Below, piece by piece: positions 17,515 to 25,208 of a stretch of 64,000 nucleotides of DNA. Under the pieces are notes generated by a model that saw only the letters and a program-made list of their open reading frames with translations, was not told the DNA's origin and ran no database searches. The translations under genes and the position numbers were made by a program. The DNA is from Rhodococcus sp. 14-2470-1b. GTDB taxonomy: Bacteria > Actinomycetota > Actinomycetes > Mycobacteriales > Mycobacteriaceae. The DNA is taken from assembly GCF_002259415.1 (NCBI RefSeq), contig NZ_NPFY01000012.1, positions 248,001 through 312,000 of the forward strand. Direction: 5' to 3'. The number at the start of each line of letters is the position of its first letter. Position 1 is the first letter of the stretch.

Positions 17515-18252
17515 TCAGCTGGTCGAGGCGTGCCAGACCAACGCAGCGGCGAGGGCGCCGAGGCCGTTGAGGGACCAGTGCAAGGCAATGGGAGCGATGA
17601 GGCTGCCGCTCCGGTTGCGAAGCCAGGTGAACACGAATCCCGCCGCAGCTGTCGCGATCACCGCCCCGACGATGCCGACGACCTGGCCGAACAGTCCGCC
17701 GCCGAGGAAGTTGCTGAAGCCGGTGTTGTTGGCGGTGAGGCCGAGCGACGACGCGATGTGCCAGAGGCCGAACAGCAGCGAGCCGGCCGCGAACACTCCG
17801 CGCGCCCCGTAGATCCGTCCCAGGGTGCCGTGCAGAACGCCGCGGAAGGCGAGTTCCTCCGGGATGACGGTCTGCAGCGGGATGACGATCATCGACGCGA
17901 CCAGCGCGGCCGAGATGGTTGCGTATCGATCGGCCATGAAGAACGGCCGAGTGATCGGCAACAGTGCGCCGATCGCGATGACGGCGAGGACCAGCCCCAC
18001 GGCTGCGAGAGCGTAGATCGAACCGGTCTTCCACTGCTTGGGCGACAGACCGAGCTCGGACCAGCCCAGACCCCGGCGCCTGGTCAAGGCGACGAGAACG
18101 ACCGCGGCGATCGGGACCGTCGCGATGCTGGCCCACACCGTCGTGAAATGCGCGATGAGGTTCGTTGCGATCAACACGAGCACGACGACGGCAACGTCGA
18201 GATACGCGTGGAATCCGCGCCAGCGAGCCGCCCTCGCAGCATCTTGCGTCAT
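17515..18252 (-). CDS. CPBP-family intramembrane metalloprotease
   Basis: 245 residues from an ATG at 18252; an ATG two codons earlier (18258) is less likely because GGCGGG directly abuts it. About seven to eight membrane helices. The Abi/CPBP motifs are EELAFRG near residue 130, FGLWHIASSLG near 155 and HWSLNGLGA near 225. These supply the Glu and His residues of the Rce1-type active site. Family members process prenylated or membrane peptides or confer bacteriocin self-immunity. No bacteriocin gene is seen nearby. It converges with the second PlsC gene. Confidence 0.88.
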   Translation of the reverse strand: MTQDAARAARWRGFHAYLDVAVVVLVLIATNLIAHFTTVWASIATVPIAAVVLVALTRRRGLGWSELGLSPKQWKTGSIYALAAVGLVLAVIAIGALLPITRPFFMADRYATISAALVASMIVIPLQTVIPEELAFRGVLHGTLGRIYGARGVFAAGSLLFGLWHIASSLGLTANNTGFSNFLGGGLFGQVVGIVGAVIATAAAGFVFTWLRNRSGSLIAPIALHWSLNGLGALAAALVWHASTS

Positions 18253-18290
18253 GAGCATCCCGCCGAGTGTACGGATCGATGCTGAGAAAC

Positions 18291-19388
18291 TCAGCCGTTC
18301 TCGAGCCGCGGTTGGGTCGTCGTGGTGACGGGAGCGTTCGACGTCGTCGAGGTGGGTTCGGTCGTCGTGACGGGCGGCTCGGTGGTCGTCACCGGTGGGG
18401 CAGTCGTCGTCGGCACGACGGCAGTGGTGGTGACGGGCGCCGGTGCGGGAGGTACGACGACGGGGGCAGGCGCTTCCGGGACTACGGTGTTGACCTGGGC
18501 GGGGGTAGTCGTCGGCGGCGCGGGCGACGGGGACGGCGATTCGCTCGTCGTGGTGGGGATGGTCCTCGGGACGGGGCCGGGCGCGACGTCGACCTGCGCC
18601 GGTGCCGTCGGGCGGCTCGCGGGCTCCGCCACCAGGAATCCGATCCCCGCCGCGATCAGCAGAGCAGATCCGGCCGCCGCCGCCCACACGACCTTCCCGG
18701 AGGCCGGACCATGCGTCGGGAAGCCGTGTCGGTCGGTCCGATCGAGGGTGGTCGTATTCACGACGACCCCCATCTCGGAGTCGGTCAATATCTTCTCGCG
18801 CAGGCCGAACGGCGCGGTTGCCAGCGGGAAAAGCCTGAGAATGGCGGCCGCTCCGGCGACGCGAATCCGGCCGGTGCCGGTCGAACGCTCGAGCTCCTCG
18901 CGCGCGCGGGAGATCAGGGTCGACGCGCGATGCGTCCCGATCCCCAGGACGGCGGCGACCTCGGAGTCGGCGAGACCGTGGCGAATGCTCAGGTCGAGGA
19001 CTTCACGATGCTCGGGGCTGGACGTCGCTGCCGCCGTCGCGACGACCTCCTGAACGGACCGTTCCTCGTCGGTGGCGTCGGACGCGATCGTGGATCTGAA
19101 GTCACACCGGTCGCGGCGTCGCCGAGGCAGGCATTCGCCCCGTGCGATCGCGTACAACCAGGATCGGAATCGTTCCGGATCGCGAAGGACGGAGATCCGC
19201 CTTGCTGCGATCAGCATCGTGTCGTGAACGACGTCGGCAGCGGCGTCCTCGTCGGCCAGCATTGCCTTCGCGTAGCTGAACAGGTGGCCGGAATGCCTGT
19301 CGTACGCGTCGCCGAGGCCCGGAAGTTCGCCTGCGACCAGCGCCGCAACGATCCGAGCGTCGGGCGAGTCCTCGGACACCCCGGGCAT
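18291..19388 (-). CDS. ECF sigma factor fused to a membrane-anchored Pro/Thr-rich tail
   Basis: 365 residues from an ATG at 19388. Sigma region 2 is at about residues 25-88 (DAYDRHSGHLFSYAKAML, DPERFRSWLYAIARGE). Region 4 is at about 124-168 (EHREVLDLSIRHG, DSEVAAVLGIGTHRASTLISRAREEL). Then come a linker, a single membrane helix at about 233-254 (VVWAAAAGSALLIAAGIGFLVA) and a 110-residue outside tail of Pro, Thr, Val and Glu repeats. No anti-sigma gene is adjacent, so control may be built into the protein itself. It is divergent from the HAD gene. Confidence 0.85.
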   Translation of the reverse strand: MPGVSEDSPDARIVAALVAGELPGLGDAYDRHSGHLFSYAKAMLADEDAAADVVHDTMLIAARRISVLRDPERFRSWLYAIARGECLPRRRRDRCDFRSTIASDATDEERSVQEVVATAAATSSPEHREVLDLSIRHGLADSEVAAVLGIGTHRASTLISRAREELERSTGTGRIRVAGAAAILRLFPLATAPFGLREKILTDSEMGVVVNTTTLDRTDRHGFPTHGPASGKVVWAAAAGSALLIAAGIGFLVAEPASRPTAPAQVDVAPGPVPRTIPTTTSESPSPSPAPPTTTPAQVNTVVPEAPAPVVVPPAPAPVTTTAVVPTTTAPPVTTTEPPVTTTEPTSTTSNAPVTTTTQPRLENG

Positions 19389-19464
19389 CGTCGGCTCCCT
19401 CCCTCGTCGGTTCGCAAGTCTAAGGGACCCAGCGGCGGGCACTGCCGGAGCCATCTCAGGCACA

Positions 19465-20298
19465 ATGACCTCGATGCCTACCACCAGCCGCGCACCCCGC
19501 CTCGTCGCCAGTGATGTCGACGGAACGCTCCTCGACCACCGCGAGAAGGTCACCGAGCGCACCCGACGCGCTGTACTGGCGATGGTCGAGGACGGCACAC
19601 CGTTCGTGCTGTCGACGGGTCGCCCGCCGCGCTGGATTCCACCAATCGTCGATCAACTGGGCTTCGCGCCCATGTGCGTCTGCGCGAACGGCGCCGTGAT
19701 CTACGACGCCGGCACCGACAGAATCATCGACGCCGAGGTTCTGACGGGCGAGACGCTGCGCTGGCTCGCGGATCTCGCGTACGAGGCCCTGCCCGGGTGC
19801 GGGCTGGCCGCGGAACGCGTCGGCGAAACAGCGCACGACGCTGCGACACCGCAGTTCGTCAGCTCGCCCGGCTACGAACACGCATGGCTCAACCCCGACA
19901 ACACCGAAGTGTCGTTGGCGGAGGTCATCGACGTCCCTGCCGTAAAACTGCTGATCCGGCTCTCCAGCGCGTCCAGCGGGGACATGGTGTCCGCTTTGGC
20001 ACCTCTCCTCGACGGCCGGGCCGACATCACCTTCTCCACCGACAACGGATTGATCGAACTCTCCGCACCCGGCGTGACCAAAGCATCGGGCCTCGCCCTC
20101 GTCGCCGAACGCTTGAGCGTCCCCGCCGCCGACATCGCCGCATTCGGCGACATGCCCAACGACGTCCCCATGCTTCGAATGGCCGGCCTGGGCGTCGCAA
20201 TGGGCAACGCACACCCCGAAGCAGCTGCAGCGGCCGACGAAATCACCACAACCAACGCCGACGACGGCGTGGCAAGGGTCCTCGAACGCTGGTGGTGA
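19465..20298 (+). CDS. HAD-superfamily (Cof-type) phosphatase
   Basis: 277 residues. HAD motif I is VASDVDGTLLDH near residue 14 (both Asp present), motif II is STGRPPRW near 52, and motif IV is FGDMPNDVPML near 228. The Cof/IIB cap domain lies between. The substrate is probably a sugar phosphate or nucleotide phosphate. Orthologue by context of Rv3813c, which lies beside the PlsC genes and the PGRP gene in M. tuberculosis. An alternative start 9 bp downstream (19474) is possible. Confidence 0.92.
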   Translation: MTSMPTTSRAPRLVASDVDGTLLDHREKVTERTRRAVLAMVEDGTPFVLSTGRPPRWIPPIVDQLGFAPMCVCANGAVIYDAGTDRIIDAEVLTGETLRWLADLAYEALPGCGLAAERVGETAHDAATPQFVSSPGYEHAWLNPDNTEVSLAEVIDVPAVKLLIRLSSASSGDMVSALAPLLDGRADITFSTDNGLIELSAPGVTKASGLALVAERLSVPAADIAAFGDMPNDVPMLRMAGLGVAMGNAHPEAAAAADEITTTNADDGVARVLERWW

Positions 20299-20310
20299 CC
20301 TCCGTCGCCG

Positions 20311-20362
20311 GACCGAACGTGGGGTTTGGTCAGTTCAACTGACCGAACGGCACGTTCGGTCA
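20311..20362. repeat. Double-hairpin repeat (GACCGAACG family), copy 1
   Basis: Starts 12 bp after the HAD stop. Contains the perfect inverted repeat TGACCGAACG-GCA-CGTTCGGTCA (20340-20362) and overlaps a second one, GGTCAGTT-C-AACTGACC. The same double-hairpin arrangement recurs at the ends of the two long repeats (about 20516-20567 and 21987-22038). The stretch between this unit and the next gene (20299-20625) holds only such repeats and no credible ORF. It may also serve as a terminator for the HAD gene. Confidence 0.75.
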
Positions 20363-20409
20363 CTCACCCGGTCCCCGTTGGCGGCGCCGGCCGGTGCGGT
20401 GGGTGGGAC

Positions 20410-20567
20410 GAATTGCCCGATACTTCTGAAATCGGCGGACTTCCGCTGTTCGTCGAAGTATCGGGCAATCCATTGCATCGGGCGTGTACGAATGCGGATT
20501 TGACCCCCCCGACGGGAGCGAACGTGACGTTTAGTCACTCCAAGTGACCGAACGGTTCATTCGGTCA
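20410..20567. repeat. 158-bp palindromic repeat, left copy flanking the TetR cassette
   Basis: Nearly identical to 21882-22038: five mismatches and one C indel over 158 bp, same orientation. It begins with a hairpin with 15-bp perfect arms (20412-20426, ATTGCCCGATACTTC, pairing with 20455-20469) and an inner GCGGA-CT-TCCGC stem. It ends with the GACCGAACG double hairpin. The two copies bracket the DUF1348 and TetR genes like direct terminal repeats. Confidence 0.88.
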
Positions 20568-20625
20568 CCCTCGCCTCGACGGTTGGCTGGTCCGCAGGCA
20601 GAGCGGAACGCGGCGCATCAGGTGG

Positions 20626-21114
20626 TCACAAGCCGAGGTCGGACAGGCTCGGATGCTCTGCCGGTCGCGGTGCATTCCGGTCCCAGAAGAACTTGCGCTC
20701 GCTTTCGTCGATCGGTACGTCGTTGATGCTTGCGTGGCGGTGCGTCATCAGGCCGTCCTTGTCGAAGAGCCAATTCTCGTTGCCGTAGGCTCGAAACCAC
20801 TGACGCGAATCATCCTGATACTCATAGGCGAAGCGGACGGCAATGCGGTCGTCACTGTGCGCCCACAGTTCCTTGATGAGGCGGTACTCGTGCTCGTGGT
20901 TCCATTTACCGCTCAGGAATTCGACGATCTGCGCACGGCCGGTCACGAAAACGGACCGATTCCGCCAGACGCTGTCGATCGAGTAGGCCAGCGCAACCAC
21001 CTCGGGATCTCGGCTGTTCCAGGCATTTTCGGCCAGCCTGACTTTCTGCACCGCTGATTCGTCGGTGAACGGCGGAACCGGTGGCTTCGTGGTGGTTTCC
21101 ACATTTGCGGTCAT
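20626..21114 (-). CDS. DUF1348 / NTF2-like (SnoaL-fold) protein
   Basis: 162 residues from an ATG at 21114, with AAAGGA upstream. The fold is suggested by [51 protein letters not shown], and [27 protein letters not shown], all typical of the DUF1348 nuclear-transport-factor-2-like family. There is no signal peptide. The enzymatic role, if any, is unknown. It is divergent from the TetR gene, and three operators between the two suggest it is the main target of that regulator. Confidence 0.88.
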   Translation of the reverse strand: MTANVETTTKPPVPPFTDESAVQKVRLAENAWNSRDPEVVALAYSIDSVWRNRSVFVTGRAQIVEFLSGKWNHEHEYRLIKELWAHSDDRIAVRFAYEYQDDSRQWFRAYGNENWLFDKDGLMTHRHASINDVPIDESERKFFWDRNAPRPAEHPSLSDLGL

Positions 21115-21155
21115 TGATCGTCCTTTGCTTCAAGGGTTGGTCGAGGTGCTCTGCC

Positions 21156-21179
21156 CATGTAGACAACGCTGTCTACATG
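21156..21179. promoter_or_regulatory. TetR operator 1 (CATGTAGACA-N4-TGTCTACATG)
   Basis: Perfect 10-bp arms with the spacer ACGC, in the intergenic region between the DUF1348 and TetR genes. Two further copies follow at 21194 and 21230. Length and symmetry fit a TetR dimer. Lies 42 bp upstream of the DUF1348 start. Confidence 0.82.
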
Positions 21180-21193
21180 ACAAGAACGTACGC

Positions 21194-21217
21194 CATGTAG
21201 ACAGACTTGTCCACATG
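21194..21217. promoter_or_regulatory. TetR operator 2 (CATGTAGACA-N4-TGTCCACATG)
   Basis: Same arms as operator 1 with one mismatch; spacer GACT. Centre is 38 bp from the centre of operator 1, so it is on nearly the same helical face in steps of about 3.6 turns. Confidence 0.8.
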
Positions 21218-21229
21218 CATGTGGCGCCG

Positions 21230-21247
21230 GTGGACAGATTTGTCTAC
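21230..21247. promoter_or_regulatory. TetR operator 3 (GTGGACA-N4-TGTCTAC)
   Basis: Shorter half-sites with one mismatch; spacer GATT. It ends 9 bp before the GTG start of the TetR gene, so occupancy would block expression of the regulator itself. Consensus over the three sites: GTRGACA-N4-TGTCYAC. Confidence 0.78.
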
Positions 21248-21256
21248 TCTTGCGAC

Positions 21257-21850
21257 GTGAGCATCTCCCAGACTCTTGATCCGCAGGTCGACGTGTCGGC
21301 CCTCCCCGCTCGGGAGCGCATACTGGCCACCGCGTATCGGCTGTTCTACCGCGAAGGAATACGAGCAACCGGTGTGGACAAAGTCATCGCGGAGGCAGGT
21401 GTCACAAAGGTGACCTTCTATCGCCACTTCCCAAGCAAAGACACGCTGATCCTGGCGTTCCTGGACCTACGGCATCGGCGTTGGATGGAGTGGTTCGTCG
21501 ACGCGCTGGACCGCTACGCTGCGGGCAACCGTCGCAGGCCGGTGGTGGTCTCGGCAGTCGAGGAGTGGCTGACCTCGGATACCTTCCGAGGATGCGCCTT
21601 CATCAACAGTGTCAACGAGATCGGGGCTGAACTGCCGGAGGTGTACGAGATCGCCACTCGCCACAAGGCGGATATGGTCGGGGCTATCAAAGCGACACTT
21701 CCGCAGGGCCCGAACCGAACCCGCGCGGCACAAGCGCTCGCAGTGGCGATCGATGGTGCTGTTGTACAAGCTCAGTGCCAGCTCGACGCCACATCGGCAG
21801 TCAAGGCTCTGACGACGATCGCGTCGACGCTGCTGCCGGAAGGCAGGTAG
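21257..21850 (+). CDS. TetR/AcrR-family transcriptional regulator
   Basis: 197 residues from GTG at 21257 (MSISQTLDPQVDVS). The N-terminal helix-turn-helix is RERILATAYRLFYREGIRATGVDKVIAEAGVTKVTFYRHFPSKDTLI, split across residues 19-65. The C-terminal ligand domain contains FRGCAFINSVNE, a signature of the TetR_C group that includes sensors of small electrophiles or drugs. Upstream frame extension exists but would run through the three operators. It likely represses itself and the divergent DUF1348 gene. Confidence 0.92.
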   Translation: MSISQTLDPQVDVSALPARERILATAYRLFYREGIRATGVDKVIAEAGVTKVTFYRHFPSKDTLILAFLDLRHRRWMEWFVDALDRYAAGNRRRPVVVSAVEEWLTSDTFRGCAFINSVNEIGAELPEVYEIATRHKADMVGAIKATLPQGPNRTRAAQALAVAIDGAVVQAQCQLDATSAVKALTTIASTLLPEGR

Positions 21851-21881
21851 CTGAGCGGCGCCGGTGCATGCGCAGTGAGAT

Positions 21882-22038
21882 GAATTGCCCGATACTTCTG
21901 AAATCGGCGGACTTCCGCTGTTCGTCGAAGTATCGGGCAATTCATTGCATCGGGCGTGTACGAATGCGGATTTGACCCCCCGACGGGAGCGAACGTGGCG
22001 TTCGGTCACTCCAAGTGATCGAACGGTTCATTCGGTCA
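21882..22038. repeat. 158-bp palindromic repeat, right copy flanking the TetR cassette
   Basis: Same orientation and order as the left copy at 20410. The hairpin arms here are longer, 19 bp perfect (21880-21898 with 21927-21945). The double hairpin at the end (about 21987-22038) reads GAACGTGGCGTTCGGTCACT then GATCGAACGGTTCATTCGGTC, closer to symmetric than the left copy. Begins 31 bp after the TetR stop. Confidence 0.88.
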
Positions 22039-22138
22039 TCGGTGGGGTCGGTCATCGGTGGGGTCGGTGGGGGAGGGGCGGAGACGAGTCGAGCGGCGAT
22101 TCGTGGATCGGAATCGCCGCTCGACTGTGGGTGGTGAT

Positions 22139-24214
22139 TTACGGGACCGGTGCGGGCTCCGGGGCCGGGGCCGGCTCGATCGGGGCTGCGACGGGGTTCT
22201 GCATCTGCTGCTCGTAGGTGTCGTTGTAGGTCTTGATGACCGTGGTGACGATGCCGGTGAGCTCGTTGAAGATCAGTGAACCGTTTTCGAAGTCGGTGCG
22301 CAGACCCTCGGGGACGCGGTACTCGTCGGTGGTCGGCAAGCCGAGTTCGCCGTTCTCTCCGCCGAGTGCCATGAACTGTTCGAAGATCTTTCCGATCACT
22401 GCAACAGCCTGGCCGGCAAGGGAAGTGAAGATCGAGCCGTTGGCGAACTGAGCGGCCTCTCCGCCGCCCTTGACCTGAACGAGGCCACTGACGGGTGTAC
22501 CGAGGGTGCCGGTTTCGCCGCCGGACGCCAGCCACTTCTGGGCGATGGGGTTGGAACTGGCGAGGCGGACCAACTCGTCGACGAGTCCTGGAATGTTCTC
22601 TCCCAGAGTGCTGCTCGCATCGGAGGTGGGTACGGACGAGTCGGAGTTGCCCTCGGTGTCCGTGCTGTCGGACGGTGCCGGGGCGGTGTCGACGCTTCCG
22701 CCGCCTCCGAGGTTGGCGGCGGCAATGTCGCGGATTTCGTCCATCCGGGCGTAGGCACCGTCACCGGGGCATGCGGTGTTGCCGACGTCGCGGTGCGCGA
22801 AGATGACCGGCAGGTCGACGCTCTGGCCCTTGCCGACGAACGTGAAGTTGGTGCCTTCGCTCGTCATCGTCGTTTCACCGTGTGGGTCGAGACCTGCTTT
22901 GCCCAAACGCCATCCGAGGAACTTGCCCACGGAATCGAGGGTCTCGGTCGACGGTGCTTCGCTGGAGTAATCGCCCATCATCGCGATGCCCATGGTGTTC
23001 TCGTTGAAGCCACCGGCGTGCGCGCCCTGGACGGGACGGTCCAGTCCGCCTGCGCGGCCTTCGAAGATCTGACCGTACTTGTCGACGAGCACGTTGTAGC
23101 CGACGTCGCACCAGCCGAGCGTCTGTGCATGGTAGGCGTAGATGGCTCGCACGATCTCGGCCGATTCGTTCTTGGAGTAGTCGTTGCTGCCCGCAGTGTG
23201 GTGCACCGTCGCGCCGCCGAGGAAGTCGTCGTACGTCGGTGTGGCGCAACGAATCGACTCGTCGGCGCCCCACTGCGACCGCGAAATGACCTTCGGTCCT
23301 GCGTTGCCTGCGACTGGAGTCGCGATGTCGGAGAGTGCAGAGTCGGCGGGGGAGCTGCCGGGTTGGATCAGTACGGCGCTGATGTCGGCCAGCGCATCTG
23401 CCACCTGGGTCTCTTGCTGGCGCAGCGGCTTCGAGACCGACGCCGGGGTGTATCCCAGCTCCTGTTCCGGTGCGGGGGCCGCAGCAGGTGCAGGGGCAGG
23501 TGCCGCTTCGGGTGCCGGCGCTGCCGGAGTGGCGGGCGGTGTCAGGAGAAGCTGAACGGCTTTCGTGGCTCCGACGAAGATGGGCTCGGTGCCCTTCTTG
23601 TCCGGCTCGGCCGCCACGTCGCTGGCTGCGGTGTCGATCGGCTCGGTTGCGATCCACGGGCCCCAGGACCCGTCGTCGAGCTGGCGACGAACCTGCGCGA
23701 CGGCACCGTCCACGGCGGTCGACGTCAACGCGACCATGCTGAACGGATCGTCCTGACGCAGTTCCTTCACGACCGCTCCGAGCGGGGCGCCCGGGTCGTC
23801 GCCGGCCGGGGGAGAAGCAGGCGGGGCGATCGGGGCCGCGACGTCGTTGCGGCCCGGCACCGGCGCCTGAGCCGACGGGCTCGTCGGGGACGGCACGGTG
23901 ATGCCGGGGATTTCGGGAATCTGGATCGGCGGGATGGTGATGTTGTCCGGAAGCGGCAGGTACTTCAGATCGGACAGGCGCAGGTCGGGCAACGGCAGAC
24001 CCGTCAATTCCTGCAGAGGAATGACGATGTCCGGTGCCGCAGTCAGTGCTGTTTCGACGATCTTGGTCGGCACGGTCACAGGGGTGGTCTCGTTTGCCGA
24101 TCGAACATCGGTGGACGCGGAGTCGCCGGAAATGCTGTAGACCGCCACGGGACTCGCGACGGCCAGCAAGGCGACAGCGCCGAGAACGATCGACGGCTTC
24201 GTTCGACGGTGCAA
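22139..24214 (-). CDS. Secreted PGRP/N-acetylmuramoyl-L-alanine amidase with LGFP repeats
   Basis: 691 residues from a TTG at 24214, chosen because AGGGAG precedes it by 7 nt and the signal peptide (IVLGAVALLAVASPVAVYS) then starts correctly. A Pro/Ala-rich stretch follows at about 110-260. The amidase_2/PGRP domain is at about 305-480 (SQWGADESIRC, VHHTAG, YHAQTLGWCDVGYNVLVDKYGQ, FAHRDVGNTACPG) and retains Zn-ligand His residues. A C-terminal region of about 150 residues carries LGFP-type repeats (GGETGTLGTPVSG, GGENGELGLPTTDE) that bind the cell wall. Orthologue by context and architecture of Rv3811. Likely remodels peptidoglycan. Confidence 0.9.
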   Translation of the reverse strand: MHRRTKPSIVLGAVALLAVASPVAVYSISGDSASTDVRSANETTPVTVPTKIVETALTAAPDIVIPLQELTGLPLPDLRLSDLKYLPLPDNITIPPIQIPEIPGITVPSPTSPSAQAPVPGRNDVAAPIAPPASPPAGDDPGAPLGAVVKELRQDDPFSMVALTSTAVDGAVAQVRRQLDDGSWGPWIATEPIDTAASDVAAEPDKKGTEPIFVGATKAVQLLLTPPATPAAPAPEAAPAPAPAAAPAPEQELGYTPASVSKPLRQQETQVADALADISAVLIQPGSSPADSALSDIATPVAGNAGPKVISRSQWGADESIRCATPTYDDFLGGATVHHTAGSNDYSKNESAEIVRAIYAYHAQTLGWCDVGYNVLVDKYGQIFEGRAGGLDRPVQGAHAGGFNENTMGIAMMGDYSSEAPSTETLDSVGKFLGWRLGKAGLDPHGETTMTSEGTNFTFVGKGQSVDLPVIFAHRDVGNTACPGDGAYARMDEIRDIAAANLGGGGSVDTAPAPSDSTDTEGNSDSSVPTSDASSTLGENIPGLVDELVRLASSNPIAQKWLASGGETGTLGTPVSGLVQVKGGGEAAQFANGSIFTSLAGQAVAVIGKIFEQFMALGGENGELGLPTTDEYRVPEGLRTDFENGSLIFNELTGIVTTVIKTYNDTYEQQMQNPVAAPIEPAPAPEPAPVP

Positions 24215-24407
24215 GGCGGTACTCCCTGGTTGTTGGTGCGTGCCTGTGCGACACGATTCGAACAGGCTTGCGAATTGCTTCGAGGTTGACTACTCTTCTG
24301 TCACAGGAGTCACATCAACCTCATCCGACACAAGGCTAAACCTTAGCTTGAGAGTTAGCCAGCTCATGGATTGACCGGCCCGCGGCGCGTCGGCATAGGT
24401 TTGTTCC

Positions 24408-25208
24408 GTGACTGTTCACTTCATCGGTGCGGGACCGGGCGCAGCAGATCTGCTGACGCTGCGAGCCGTCGAGCATCTGCGCACCAGCCCGGTATGCGTT
24501 TATGCAGGTACCTACATAGATGACGCGATTCTGGACCATTGCCCTCCGGGCGCCCGAAAAGTCGATACCGCGAAGCTCGACCTGGACCGGATCACCGCGG
24601 AACTCGTCGGCGCGCACGAGCGCGGGGAAGACGTCGCACGGCTGTGCTCGGGTGATCCATCTCTCTACTCGGCGCTCGCCGAGCAGTCCGCGCGTCTCGA
24701 CGAAGCGGGTGTTCCGTGGGACGTCACGCCGGGTGTGCCCGCGTACGCGGCTGCTGCGGCCGAGTTGCGCGTCGAGCTCACGGTCCCGGAGATAGCGCAG
24801 TCGGTGGTGCTGACTCGAGCTCACGCCCGTTCGACGGCGATGCCCGACGGCGAGAAGCTGGCCGCGTTCGCAGCGACCGGATCGACGCTCGCGCTGCATC
24901 TGGGGATCACGCGCACGAGGCAGCTCGCCGACGAGCTGGCGGGGTACTACGGTGCCGACTGCCCGGCCGCCGTCGTCTTCCACGCCAGCAAGCCGGACCA
25001 GTTGACGTTGACGGGCACCCTCGCCGACATCGCGGATCAGGTCGACGCCGCAGGTCTGAAACAAGCAGCGGTGATTCTGGTCGGCCCAGCCCTCGGCCGC
25101 ACGCCCGGACGGGAACGACCCGAAAGGCCAGGAGTGGAGCCTGCGGAACGACCCGAGAGGCTTGCTGTGGAGTCGCATTTGTACGACGTGAACCGAGCCA
25201 GGACATGA
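24408..25208 (+). CDS. cobM: Precorrin-4 C(11)-methyltransferase
   Basis: 266 residues from GTG at 24408. SAM-dependent methylation of C11 of precorrin-4 in aerobic cobalamin synthesis. Motifs of the tetrapyrrole methylase family: HFIGAGPGAADLLTLRA at the N-terminus, CSGDPSLYSAL near residue 85 and TPGVPAYAAAAAEL near 108. The last 37 residues hold an inserted Arg/Glu/Pro-rich repeat (ERPERPG, ERPERLA) encoded by a 33-bp tandem repeat. The stop overlaps the cobF start by 4 bp. Confidence 0.93.
   Translation: MTVHFIGAGPGAADLLTLRAVEHLRTSPVCVYAGTYIDDAILDHCPPGARKVDTAKLDLDRITAELVGAHERGEDVARLCSGDPSLYSALAEQSARLDEAGVPWDVTPGVPAYAAAAAELRVELTVPEIAQSVVLTRAHARSTAMPDGEKLAAFAATGSTLALHLGITRTRQLADELAGYYGADCPAAVVFHASKPDQLTLTGTLADIADQVDAAGLKQAAVILVGPALGRTPGRERPERPGVEPAERPERLAVESHLYDVNRART
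25112..25176. repeat. 33-bp tandem repeat inside the 3' end of cobM
   Basis: Two units, each beginning GGAACGACCCGA(A/G)AGG, at 25112 and 25145. The part between, GGAGTGGAGCCTGC, links it to the 35-bp tandem repeat at 25962 and to a copy in an emb gene at 55461. The 33-bp length keeps the cobM frame. It adds 20 or so residues to a tail that CobM proteins usually lack. Confidence 0.75.

Noticed and set aside
20410..20470. Integron attC-like site (long imperfect hairpin flanking a small cassette)
   Set aside because: The hairpin arms lack the RYYYAAC and GTTRRRY core sites, there is no integrase gene, and the two copies are direct repeats that include further palindromes.
24334..24360. Inverted repeat GGCTAA ... 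TTAGCC before cobM, possible iron box
   Set aside because: The 15-nt spacer and poor match to the TTAGGTTAGSCTAACCTAA pattern of IdeR do not support it; it may be chance or a weak hairpin.
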